Notes: a model not told the origin generated them from the letters alone. Shown: positions 15,480 through 22,760, counted from the first letter of the stretch. The stretch is DNA of 24,679 nt from Bacteroidota bacterium (GCA_003648575.1 QMPN01000016.1:1-24679), one strand, 5' to 3'. A program made the numbers and translations.

Positions 15480-15499
15480 GCAAGTATATTTTGAATTGC

Positions 15500-15507
15500 T
15501 ATATTTG
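15500..15507 (+). promoter_or_regulatory. -7 element of hybrid kinase gene
   Basis: TATATTTG is a perfect TAnnTTTG match; transcription should start near 15514, about 20 bases before the ATG at 15535. Confidence 0.5.
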
Positions 15508-15534
15508 TTAAGATTAATAATTGCAAGCTATATT

Positions 15535-17169
15535 ATGTCAAAGTTTGATTTATCGGTCTTATTGGTTGAGGATGACAGGCTCTCACTTTTTGTGTATGCT
15601 GAGTTCATCAAAAATATCGTGACCAATGTATATACAGCTGCTAATGGACTGGAAGGCATCAAGAATTTTAAGAAGAACAGGCCTGACATCATCATCACTG
15701 ATATTATGATGCCGAAGATGGATGGACTGGAGATGATACGCGAGATCAAGAAAGTAGATCCTAATGTAAAGGTTGTCATGATCTCAGGGCATTCAGAAGC
15801 TGATTATTTCATCCGGTCGATCGACCTGGGCGTAGATGGCTATTTGCTTAAGCCTGTTGATAACAAACGACTGGAAAATAAGATCACAGAGCTGAGCAAA
15901 AACATCCTCCTGAGCCAGAGAGTAGAGAATATGGTGGAGGAATTGCGTACGCTCAACCTGGAGTTGGAGGAGAAGGTGAAGGACAGGACCAGGTTGCTCT
16001 CGAATGAGATCAAGGAAAAGGAGAGTGCAGAAAAAGCTCTTATCAAGGCGAAAAAAAAGGCTGAAGAATCAGATAAACTTAAAGGGGCTTTTCTGGCCAA
16101 CATTTCTCATGAGATCCAGACCCCGATTAAAGCCATCATCAGTTTTTCCAATCTCCTTCAGGCTGACATGCAGGATGAAAAGCGCAGGAAAGAACTGATT
16201 AGCATCATTGAAAGCAATAGCAATGCTTTGCTGAACCTGACCAACGACATCCTTGAATTTACAAGACTCCAGTCAAAAACTGTGAAGCTATACACGATCA
16301 GCTTTGAAATTAACCTCTTCCTTCAGGAACTCTTTCCGGTATTTGAGTCGCTGCGTAGAAAGCATACCGAAGACAGCATTAAGCTACGGTTTTCCGTTTC
16401 AGGGAAAGAAGGGTCCCTTATGATTAACTCGGATCCTTCCAGGCTCAGGCAGATCTTCACTAACCTGATTTCCAACGCATTCAAATTCACTCATGAGGGC
16501 GTCGTTGAATATGGATATAAGATAAAAAATGGTAAGAATATCTTGTTCTTTGTTTCTGACACCGGGCTGGGCATATCAAAAGCTTACCAGGATAAAATAT
16601 TTAAACGCTTCGTACAGGAGCCCAAGCCATTGAGCATTAAAAAGGAGGGCACCGGCCTGGGCCTTCCCATTACACAAAGCCTGATTAGAATGCTTGGCGG
16701 CAAGATATGGGTAGAATCAAATCTGGGAAAAGGATCTACATTCTTTTTCGAGCTTCCTAATATTATTGGCAAGAGCGAAGATGAAGAAGGTGATAAGAAA
16801 TACAGCTGGAAAGATAAACAGGTGCTGGTCATCGAGGACGAGATCAGGAACTACATCAGCCTCGAAGAGGTCTTAAAAAACAGGGTCAAGCTACACTATG
16901 TCGACAGTCCTGAACAGGCCATTGAATTCTGCCAGAATAACAGGGTGATCGACCTTTGTCTGTTCCGCTGGCATCCTGATACGAGCAAGGAAGCAATACA
17001 ACGCATCCTTGACATAAGCCAGCCCTACCCGGTACTGGCTTTGCTCGACAGGGGAATGAAAGTGAAGAACAAGGCATTGCTGAACAATCTCTTCGATGGA
17101 TCCATCAGCAAACCCTTTACCAAAGAGAAGATACTGAATGCGCTGGAGCACTTTCTGAGTGAAGGCTGA
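15535..17169 (+). CDS. Soluble hybrid histidine kinase
   Basis: The 544-residue protein has no membrane segment. Order: receiver domain (~5-120; E12/D13/D14, phospho-acceptor D56, K106), long coiled coil (~115-182), HisKA with H192 in NISHEIQTP (~183-250), HATPase (~300-410; N-box QIFTNLISNAFKF, DTGLGI, GTGLGLPI) and a second receiver-like domain (~428-544). That last domain keeps E434/D435 and K526 but has Arg478 at the phospho-acceptor position, so it is probably a pseudo-receiver. The H-box has Gln where Arg is usual (HExRTP). Input is thus likely another kinase's phosphoryl group or a protein partner. The ATG at 15535 was chosen over an upstream TTG, which precedes the -7 element. yidD follows after 21 bases. 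Confidence 0.92.
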   Translation: MSKFDLSVLLVEDDRLSLFVYAEFIKNIVTNVYTAANGLEGIKNFKKNRPDIIITDIMMPKMDGLEMIREIKKVDPNVKVVMISGHSEADYFIRSIDLGVDGYLLKPVDNKRLENKITELSKNILLSQRVENMVEELRTLNLELEEKVKDRTRLLSNEIKEKESAEKALIKAKKKAEESDKLKGAFLANISHEIQTPIKAIISFSNLLQADMQDEKRRKELISIIESNSNALLNLTNDILEFTRLQSKTVKLYTISFEINLFLQELFPVFESLRRKHTEDSIKLRFSVSGKEGSLMINSDPSRLRQIFTNLISNAFKFTHEGVVEYGYKIKNGKNILFFVSDTGLGISKAYQDKIFKRFVQEPKPLSIKKEGTGLGLPITQSLIRMLGGKIWVESNLGKGSTFFFELPNIIGKSEDEEGDKKYSWKDKQVLVIEDEIRNYISLEEVLKNRVKLHYVDSPEQAIEFCQNNRVIDLCLFRWHPDTSKEAIQRILDISQPYPVLALLDRGMKVKNKALLNNLFDGSISKPFTKEKILNALEHFLSEG

Positions 17170-17190
17170 AATTTTCTGTAATTTTACCGG

Positions 17191-17475
17191 ATGGCACTGC
17201 TGAAAAAAATCCTTGCATTTCCTTTACTGCTTGTGGTCTATATTTATAAGTATGTCATCTCCCCTCTTACTCCGGCTTCATGTCGCCACTATCCCACCTG
17301 TTCATCATACAGCGTTCAGGCATTGAAGATGCATGGACCTTTACGGGGAAGTTGGATGTCGGTAAAAAGGATCGCCAGTTGCCATCCATGGGGTTCCGGA
17401 GGCATAGATCCCGTGCCGTACATCATCGTAAAGAAAGTCAAATTAAAAGATAAAGGAAAAACAGAGAGAATATAG
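17191..17475 (+). CDS. yidD: YidD membrane-insertion factor
   Basis: The 94-residue protein is the small YidD family, which aids YidC-dependent insertion of inner-membrane proteins. It has an N-terminal amphipathic or membrane-associated helix (LLKKILAFPLLLVVYIYKY) and the family core: ISPLTPASCRHYPTCSSYSV, then GSWMSVKRIASCHPWGSGGI followed by DPVP. The three conserved cysteines are present. Length is normal. It lies 21 bases after the hybrid kinase stop and is probably cotranscribed, without an evident functional link; elsewhere it usually neighbours rnpA/yidC. Confidence 0.95.
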   Translation: MALLKKILAFPLLLVVYIYKYVISPLTPASCRHYPTCSSYSVQALKMHGPLRGSWMSVKRIASCHPWGSGGIDPVPYIIVKKVKLKDKGKTERI

Positions 17476-17513
17476 AAATGCGATATCTGAACTTTGAATT
17501 CAGAAATAAATTT

Positions 17514-17534
17514 CACCCCAGACCTCACACCTCA
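17514..17534. repeat. Short heptamer array after queD stop
   Basis: Three plus-strand units, CACCCCA, GACCTCA and CACCTCA, lie three bases beyond the queD stop codon, in the gap between convergent yidD and queD. It is the weakest of the arrays but has the same period and position. Confidence 0.45.
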
Positions 17535-17537
17535 AGT

Positions 17538-17960
17538 CTAACGTCCACTATATTCAACAAAATTTCGTTCTGTTTCAAATAAGGTGATGCTCAAATCCTT
17601 CTCAGCGGGAATATGCTCTCTCAGTATGCTCCATATTACCACTGCGATATTCTCTGCAGTAGGATTCAGATCCCTGAATTCTTCAGTATCAAGTGTCAGA
17701 TTTTTATGATCAAAACGTGCCGTGATCTGCGCATCAATCAGATCCTGGAGTATTTTCATATCCATAACGTAACCAGTATCAGGATCTATTTCTCCACTCA
17801 CTTTTACAATCAGATCATAGTTGTGACCATGATAATTGGGATTATTGCATACACCAAAAACATCTTTATTCTTTTGTGAGTCCCAGGCAGGATTATGCAA
17901 GCGGTGGGCTGCATTGAAGTGTGATTTACGAAAAACGGATACTATTGGCGAACTACTCAT
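17538..17960 (-). CDS. 6-pyruvoyl-tetrahydropterin synthase family enzyme
   Basis: The 140-residue protein is of the PTPS/QueD family, acting on dihydroneopterin triphosphate. Zinc ligands are H19, H44 and H46 (HGHNY), with catalytic C38, and the downstream DHKNL (Asp-His) and LFETERN (Glu) motifs. The cysteine lies five residues before HGHNY (CNNPNYHGHNY). That spacing is described for PTPS-II enzymes of biopterin synthesis, whereas QueD enzymes of the queuosine pathway use CxxxHGHNY. So either a tetrahydropterin cofactor or queuosine role is possible. It starts 35 bases after the cyclase stop on the same strand and may be cotranscribed with the signalling operon. No queC, queE or folE gene is in the window. 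Confidence 0.92.
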   Translation of the reverse strand: MSSSPIVSVFRKSHFNAAHRLHNPAWDSQKNKDVFGVCNNPNYHGHNYDLIVKVSGEIDPDTGYVMDMKILQDLIDAQITARFDHKNLTLDTEEFRDLNPTAENIAVVIWSILREHIPAEKDLSITLFETERNFVEYSGR

Positions 17961-17995
17961 TTTGTGGCTGGTTAGTGTCTACTGTCAACTAAAAA

Positions 17996-18649
17996 TTACT
18001 TCCCTACTTCTACATACCTGAACTCCGTAGGCCAGGGTACACCTTTAAAATCTTCCATGTAAACACTGGAAATATTGGCCAGGGCCGTATTTTCAATTCT
18101 CAGGTTCATATCTATCATGTCATTTTTCACCTTGGTAAAAAACTTCTCACTCATGACAATCCGATTGGCTTTAGCCTTACTCATAAGCCTGGCTGTCAGG
18201 TCAATATCTTTACCGTAATAATCGTTCGCATGTTCGAAAAAACTGATATTATACACTTCAGTGCAATAATGAATAGAAACCTTGCATTCGAGAAAGGTAT
18301 TCTCCAGGGGATAGTTTACCAGGTTATCAATCGTCGCACATATTTCCTCTATGAGCCCAAAATAATTATTATAGGACGTTTTGGAAAAGAGGTCTTCATC
18401 AGGGATAAAAAGCATGAGTTCATCCCCTATCCCCTTCACAACATTTTCAGGGAAATCGTTTAGAAAAGAGATGAAATTGAAGGTGTTGTTTAAGCGTTTG
18501 CCCCAATCCTTCAGCTCTGTATTATATTTTATATCAGTGGAGTTAATCACATCAATAAAGAAACAGGTGCCCGGGCTTTTTGGTATACTTTCCAGCTTAT
18601 CTTCAATCTCTTTCGAGGTTGGATCTCGAAAATGAATATAGTGTGCCAT
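17996..18649 (-). CDS. Class III adenylyl cyclase-like protein
   Basis: The 217-residue soluble protein is a lone class III cyclase domain. Metal-binding Asp33 is in CFFIDVINSTD and Asp76 in VVKGIGDEL. Adenine selectors are present, Lys72 (four before D76) and Asp143 in ANDYYGKDID. Arg154 matches the transition-state Arg. The usual transition-state Asn (as in VNxxAR) is replaced by Asp150 (IDLTAR). Activity is thus likely but not certain; the product would be cAMP. It has no sensor, GAF or membrane part, so control must come from partners. Its ATG is 17 bases after the stop of the STAS gene, making it the fourth gene of a partner-switching operon. A Pycsar-type pyrimidine cyclase is a less likely alternative, and no effector lies beside it. 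Confidence 0.85.
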   Translation of the reverse strand: MAHYIHFRDPTSKEIEDKLESIPKSPGTCFFIDVINSTDIKYNTELKDWGKRLNNTFNFISFLNDFPENVVKGIGDELMLFIPDEDLFSKTSYNNYFGLIEEICATIDNLVNYPLENTFLECKVSIHYCTEVYNISFFEHANDYYGKDIDLTARLMSKAKANRIVMSEKFFTKVKNDMIDMNLRIENTALANISSVYMEDFKGVPWPTEFRYVEVGK

Positions 18650-18666
18650 AGGTCTATCTTTATGTA

Positions 18667-18993
18667 TTATTTCAAGGCAGCTTCCTGATCATCAAAGATC
18701 TCGAATATGTTTATAAATCCTGATATTTCGAAGATCTCTTTGATATCGTTCGACATGGAACAAAGCATAAATCGGCCCTCAGCAGCTTTGATCTTTTTCA
18801 GAAACATGAGCAAGATTCGCAATCCGGAGCTGCTGATATATTCCAGTTGAGATAGGTCGAGCAGTATTTGTACTTCATCATTATCTGTGAGTGATGAAAG
18901 ATGGTGCTCCAACTCTCCGTAATTGGTGGTATCAAGACGGCCCTCAATACTGACTATGTTGATCTCACCGGCTTTGCTTTCTGTGATGTTCAT
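18667..18993 (-). CDS. STAS anti-sigma factor antagonist
   Basis: The 108-residue STAS domain protein is of the SpoIIAA/RsbV type. The core (EVQILLDLSQLEYISSSGLR) carries the phospho-acceptor region, SSSG at 54-57; by alignment with RsbV/SpoIIAA the phosphoserine would be S55, and the residue before it, usually Asp, is Ser. In the family, the kinase phosphorylates this Ser, the PP2C phosphatase removes it, and only the unphosphorylated form binds and occupies the kinase. It lies 19 bases after the kinase gene and 17 before the cyclase gene, all on the minus strand. The target of the circuit is not a neighbouring sigma factor. Confidence 0.93.
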   Translation of the reverse strand: MNITESKAGEINIVSIEGRLDTTNYGELEHHLSSLTDNDEVQILLDLSQLEYISSSGLRILLMFLKKIKAAEGRFMLCSMSNDIKEIFEISGFINIFEIFDDQEAALK

Positions 18994-19012
18994 AGGTTGT
19001 ATATTATTGTGT

Positions 19013-19435
19013 TTATATTTTCTTTATCAAGCTTAAAATATTCTGTTCGTTTTCTCTCCTGTATTCTACCTTATCCATCAGGGTTTTCACGAAATGGATG
19101 CCCAGGCCGCCGATTTTCCTGTCTTCAGCAGCCTTTTCATTGCCAGCAAAGTCCTCGGCAGCAAGAATATCAAAGATGGCAGCGTCATCAGTGATAATGA
19201 TCTTCACCTCATCATCGGCCTTCATGAGGTCAATTCTGATCTCATGTACACTGTCGTCTTCGTATCCGTAAAAAATAATATTTGAAATGATTTCTTCCAG
19301 CACAAGGTTAATATTCATGCTCACCTTCATGGATAATTCCCAGGCATCAGCGGCTTCTTCAACAAAGGCTTGAAGTTCCCTGAGCCGGGCAATATCATTT
19401 ACTATGGTCAGCTCCTTCTTATCCATGGTCAGCAT
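19013..19435 (-). CDS. RsbW-like serine kinase (HATPase)
   Basis: The 140-residue protein is a lone GHKL ATPase of the RsbW/SpoIIAB anti-sigma kinase type. The N-box is NLVLEEIISNIIFYGY (E47, N52) and the G2 region is GGLGIHFVK (109-117). In the G1 box the usual DDGxPFD reads DDAAIFD (83-89), so the glycine is Ala, a change that may weaken nucleotide binding. It should phosphorylate the downstream STAS protein and, in the classical scheme, bind another target when free. Two starts are possible, ATG at 19435 or ATG at 19426 (MDKKELTIV); both overlap the phosphatase gene, indicating translational coupling. Confidence 0.92.
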   Translation of the reverse strand: MLTMDKKELTIVNDIARLRELQAFVEEAADAWELSMKVSMNINLVLEEIISNIIFYGYEDDSVHEIRIDLMKADDEVKIIITDDAAIFDILAAEDFAGNEKAAEDRKIGGLGIHFVKTLMDKVEYRRENEQNILSLIKKI

Positions 19436-21359
19436 CGTTTTTATGCCAGTTGAGGACTAACATGGTGATATCATCAAACTGATCAGCTTCACCTACAAAG
19501 ATATCCAGGTCATCGATAATATTTTTTATCATTGTTTTAGCAGAAGCATTATTGAATTCAGTCAATTTATCCTTTATCCTTTTTTCAGTATACTGCTTTT
19601 CATCCAAATCGATAGCTTCTGATACACCATCAGTATACAACATGATGGTATCTCCATGGTCAAGCTGCAGTTCAGAACTTCCAAAGATAATATCCGGCAT
19701 AGCTCCCAGTGGCGTACCATGTGTACCCTTCAGCTCAGCAACAGCCCCGTCTTTTTTAATAATGAACGGATAATTATGCCCTGCATTACAATATACAACA
19801 TGACCTGTTTCTACGTTCAGCACTCCCAGGAAGAGGGTCACGAACATAGCATTTTCATTTTCGAGACAGAGTTCATTATTCATGGCTTCGATTACCTCAT
19901 TCACCTTTACTTCGTCACTCATCCTTGCCCGAAGGAGGGTACGTGTGATAGCCATAAATAGTGAAGCAGGCACCCCTTTACCGGAAACGTCTCCTATAGT
20001 GAAACACAGGTGATCATCATCGATAAAAAAGAAGTCGTAAAGGTCCCCGCCCACATCCCTTGCGGGTTCCAGAATAGCGTAAAGGTCAAGGTTCTCCCTT
20101 TCCGGAAAGGCAGGGAATATCTTAGGGATGATCCCCTGCTGTATATCTCTTGCGATTTGAAGCTCGCTTTCGATCTTTTCTTTGGCAGCCGTAGTTTCCT
20201 GAAGGTTTCGTATATATTCCTTCAGCTCTGACTGCATTTCACGGATAGACTCATTGAGCTGCCCGATCTCATCTTTTGATTTACCGGTTGGAAGCTTTGT
20301 ATCGAAATCACCACGGCCGATTTTCCCGGCAGCAGTGGCCAGTTTGGTGAGTGGTTTGGTTATTCGTCTGGATATCAGTACCACTAAAAACAATATCAAC
20401 ATAAAACCTATGACCACTATGAATAGCAGATCCCTGTTCAACTCATGCAATTCGGACATAAACTCATCTTCGGGGATGATCAGCGAGAGCGACCATCCTG
20501 ATGATGGCAGGGGGGTGTAATACAACCATGTTCTTCCATCAATGATAGGTGTCTCAAACAAAATGAAATCCCTGCCTCCTGTGACCATATCCTTCGCAGC
20601 CTTTCTAAGTACTTCATAATCACGTTCTTCGGCCAGCTGGAACACATTCAGTTCGGTTTCCGGATCCTTCAGGGGATGTGTGATAAAAGTCCCTTCGGCT
20701 GAGACAAGGAAAGCAAAGCCGTTTTCATATGTCTCTATTGACTTCACAAAATCCTGCAGCCATTCCAGGGAGAGGTCGATGGTGATAACACCTTTAAGCT
20801 GATCGTGTGCTTTGTTGAAAAACGGGACTGAATAGGTGCACATCAGTATTTCACCACCACCCTTATCAAAATAAGGTTCAGTCCAATGAGGTTCTAGGCT
20901 GCCGGCAGATACGCTGTACCACTCCTGCCGGAAATAATTTGTTTCGCGTGAATGCAAATATTTAAATACCAGGCCTGTATCACCGGTCCTATGCATATAC
21001 GGAGCATAAAAAACTGAGTCCGGATTAAAAGCATGAGGCGTGAAAGCAATACAACTTCCATATACCTCCGGGTTATTCTCTACCATCAGTTCGAGGTAGG
21101 CAGTAAGGTCATCAATATCATAATCAGTTGATCCAAGTACATATGCCAGCGTCTGAGGAATCCTGGATGATGACTCTAGCAGCTTTTCGATCTTCAGGGC
21201 TTCACCTTCTGCCAAGTTCTTCACGCTGTCCTCTACATTTTTCAACAAAAGATCGCGTGAGAGAAAATAGTTGTAAAGAACAATAACTGCAAAAATTATC
21301 AGCACGGCTGTGAGTATGCTGATAGATATTTTTAATGAAAGGCTTCTGACTGATCGCAA
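19419..21359 (-). CDS. dCache-HAMP-PP2C sensor phosphatase
   Basis: The 646-residue membrane protein is an RsbU/SpoIIE-type serine phosphatase. TM1 is ~11-31, then a periplasmic dCache-like ligand-sensing region (~40-305), TM2 ~311-330, HAMP ~331-383, a coiled-coil linker (~375-410; ELQIARDIQQGIIPKI) and a PP2C/SpoIIE domain (~415-640). Metal-binding acids are D439 (GGDLYD), D457 (GDVSGKG), D577 (TDG) and D630 (FDD). It should dephosphorylate the STAS protein encoded two genes downstream when a ligand binds outside. No ATG exists near the start: the only frame opening is TTG at 21359, just after an in-frame stop, so a TTG start is likely. It is the first gene of the partner-switching operon. 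Confidence 0.95.
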   Translation of the reverse strand: MRSVRSLSLKISISILTAVLIIFAVIVLYNYFLSRDLLLKNVEDSVKNLAEGEALKIEKLLESSSRIPQTLAYVLGSTDYDIDDLTAYLELMVENNPEVYGSCIAFTPHAFNPDSVFYAPYMHRTGDTGLVFKYLHSRETNYFRQEWYSVSAGSLEPHWTEPYFDKGGGEILMCTYSVPFFNKAHDQLKGVITIDLSLEWLQDFVKSIETYENGFAFLVSAEGTFITHPLKDPETELNVFQLAEERDYEVLRKAAKDMVTGGRDFILFETPIIDGRTWLYYTPLPSSGWSLSLIIPEDEFMSELHELNRDLLFIVVIGFMLILFLVVLISRRITKPLTKLATAAGKIGRGDFDTKLPTGKSKDEIGQLNESIREMQSELKEYIRNLQETTAAKEKIESELQIARDIQQGIIPKIFPAFPERENLDLYAILEPARDVGGDLYDFFFIDDDHLCFTIGDVSGKGVPASLFMAITRTLLRARMSDEVKVNEVIEAMNNELCLENENAMFVTLFLGVLNVETGHVVYCNAGHNYPFIIKKDGAVAELKGTHGTPLGAMPDIIFGSSELQLDHGDTIMLYTDGVSEAIDLDEKQYTEKRIKDKLTEFNNASAKTMIKNIIDDLDIFVGEADQFDDITMLVLNWHKNDADHG

Positions 21360-21384
21360 ATCTGAGTATCGTTAAAAGTTCATC

Positions 21385-21392
21385 CAAAGCTA
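21385..21392 (-). promoter_or_regulatory. -7 element of partner-switching operon
   Basis: The minus strand reads TAGCTTTG, matching TAnnTTTG, and predicts transcription start near 21378, about 20 bases before the TTG start of the phosphatase gene. Confidence 0.5.
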
Positions 21393-21463
21393 CCGATTTT
21401 TCCAATATTCTCTTCACCTTTCGCAGATTTTCTTAAATTGCATTATCCTTAAACCAAGAGAAT

Positions 21464-21568
21464 ATGGCCTTAAGCTATGACCAAAGTGTAATTCAGGCAG
21501 TTGCCTTTGTCATCACCCTCCTACTCGGTTTTATGGCGTTTCCCTATTCCTTTTCCTTCGGGGCATAA
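21464..21568 (+). CDS. Possible 34-residue membrane peptide
   Basis: A short frame encodes 34 residues starting MALSYDQSVIQAVAF; residues ~9-26 are hydrophobic enough for one membrane helix, ending AFPYSFSFGA. It sits alone between the phosphatase promoter and the channel promoter. It could be a real small membrane protein, the start of a truncated gene, or chance. I know no homologue and see no strong promoter upstream. Confidence 0.3.
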   Translation: MALSYDQSVIQAVAFVITLLLGFMAFPYSFSFGA

Positions 21569-21642
21569 ACAAACAATCTCTCACAGAGATCGGGCATATG
21601 CTCATAACAAGCAAGTAAAATCTAATATTTTCTTTAAATAAG

Positions 21643-21650
21643 TATCTTTG
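21643..21650 (+). promoter_or_regulatory. -7 element of channel gene
   Basis: TATCTTTG is a perfect TAnnTTTG match. It predicts transcription start near 21657 and a leader of about ten bases before the ATG at 21667. Confidence 0.55.
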
Positions 21651-21666
21651 TATCAATTCAAAATTC

Positions 21667-22485
21667 ATGAGCAGAAAAACAGTATTGCACGATATCATCT
21701 TCGGCACCGATACCAAGGCAGGAAGGTTATTCGACATCATCCTGATGATTGCCATTATTTTGAGCATCATTGTGGTCATGCTCGACAGCGTAAGTTGGAT
21801 ACATCTTGAATACGGATATGCACTCCTTGTTGCTGAGTGGGTGTTTACGATACTCTTTACGGTTGAATATGTCCTCAGGATCTCCACTACTTTTTCCAAA
21901 CTCAAATATGTCACAAGCTTTTATGGTATTATTGACCTCCTTGCCATCCTCCCTACATATATCAGTATATTCCTTATAGGTTATCAATACCTTATCATTA
22001 TCAGGGTTTTACGTCTGCTACGTATTTTCAGGATATTAAAACTTTACCGTTTTATAGGCGCCTCCAGCCACCTGGTTGCCTCCATGAAGGCCAGCAGACA
22101 CAAGATTGCCGTTTTTCTCTCAGCCGTGATGGCCATCGTTGTTGTTATGGGAGCAGCCATGTACCTGATTGAAGGGCCTGAAAATGGCTTCAGGAGTATC
22201 CCGGAAAGCATATACTGGGCCATCATTACGCTAACCACAGTAGGATATGGAGATATTACACCGATCACCGCACTGGGTAAAGCCCTTGCTTCCATCATCA
22301 TGCTCACTGGTTATTCCATCATTGCAGTTCCTACCGGCATCATCACCGCAGAGCTGAGCCGGAAACAAAAGACAAAGGCTGGTACCGAATGCGTAGGCTG
22401 TTCAGAATGCGGCAATACCGACCATGATAAGGATGCCAACTTTTGTAAGGTTTGCGGAAAAGAACTTAGGAAGTCAGAAGTTTGA
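21667..22485 (+). CDS. Voltage-gated K+ channel with zinc ribbon
   Basis: The 272-residue protein is a six-helix ion channel subunit that would form tetramers in the inner membrane. S1-S3 span ~22-103. S4 carries regularly spaced charges, R113, R116, R119, R122 and K125 (RVLRLLRIFRILK). The pore loop has the K+-selectivity filter TTVGYGD at 190-196, followed by S6 (~205-228). The cytoplasmic tail holds a zinc-ribbon-like motif, C245-x2-C248-x11-C260-x2-C263, with an extra C242, instead of a cyclic-nucleotide-binding or RCK domain. The last five codons and the stop lie inside a heptamer repeat array, so the true C-terminus may have been changed slightly. Role: membrane potential or K+ homeostasis. 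Confidence 0.93.
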   Translation: MSRKTVLHDIIFGTDTKAGRLFDIILMIAIILSIIVVMLDSVSWIHLEYGYALLVAEWVFTILFTVEYVLRISTTFSKLKYVTSFYGIIDLLAILPTYISIFLIGYQYLIIIRVLRLLRIFRILKLYRFIGASSHLVASMKASRHKIAVFLSAVMAIVVVMGAAMYLIEGPENGFRSIPESIYWAIITLTTVGYGDITPITALGKALASIIMLTGYSIIAVPTGIITAELSRKQKTKAGTECVGCSECGNTDHDKDANFCKVCGKELRKSEV

Positions 22486-22553
22486 AAAATGAAGTCAGAA
22501 GTTTGAAGAGCGAAGTCAGAAGTTTGAAAAGCGAAGTCAGAAGTTTGAAGTTG
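22470..22553. repeat. Heptamer array with 21-base higher order
   Basis: Twelve heptamers form four 21-base units: GAAGTCA, GAAGTTT and a third variable unit (GAAAAAT, GAAGAGC, GAAAAGC, GAAGTTG). The first 16 bases encode the end and stop codon of the channel gene. Low divergence of the first two heptamers across all four units suggests recent amplification. Confidence 0.9.
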
Positions 22554-22558
22554 GCAAT

Positions 22559-22586
22559 AAAAAAAGCCTCCGCACAAATCGGAGGC
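22559..22586 (-). terminator. Intrinsic terminator
   Basis: A perfect 7-bp stem, GCCTCCG (22566-22572) and CGGAGGC (22580-22586), with loop CACAAAT. Seven A residues precede it on the plus strand, so on the minus strand the hairpin is followed by a U run. It would end transcripts of the MFS gene, about 310 bases past its stop. There is no T run for the plus strand. Confidence 0.75.
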
Positions 22587-22644
22587 CGTTAATCCATTTT
22601 GGTTTGTAGTTAATTTAGTGTCTCTGGTCCTGTATTTTACCAAA

Positions 22645-22752
22645 ATGAACGCAAAAGGTTACAGCAAAAACAGGATTACAAGACAAAAAAACCAAAGGGC
22701 GGAAGGACTGGCTTGCAAACGCACTTCCACCCGCAGAATGTCTTACTACTAA
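22645..22752 (+). CDS. Possible 35-residue very basic peptide
   Basis: A short frame starting MNAKGYSKNRITRQKNQRAE encodes 35 residues, of which about eleven are Arg or Lys, with none acidic except one Glu. It resembles a nucleic-acid-binding peptide in composition only. It sits between the terminator and repeat copy 2 and has no clear promoter, so it may be chance. Confidence 0.25.
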   Translation: MNAKGYSKNRITRQKNQRAEGLACKRTSTRRMSYY

Positions 22753-22760
22753 AGAAATAT

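Noticed and set aside
17996..18649. Pycsar antiphage cyclase
   Set aside because: The Lys and Asp adenine selectors point to ATP, and no membrane or cyclic-nucleotide-binding effector gene is adjacent; kept only as a minor alternative.
22311..22643. Minus-strand frame with a repeated QTSDF-containing peptide
   Set aside because: The peptide repeat is only the reverse reading of the 21-base DNA repeat, and the rest is antisense to the channel gene.
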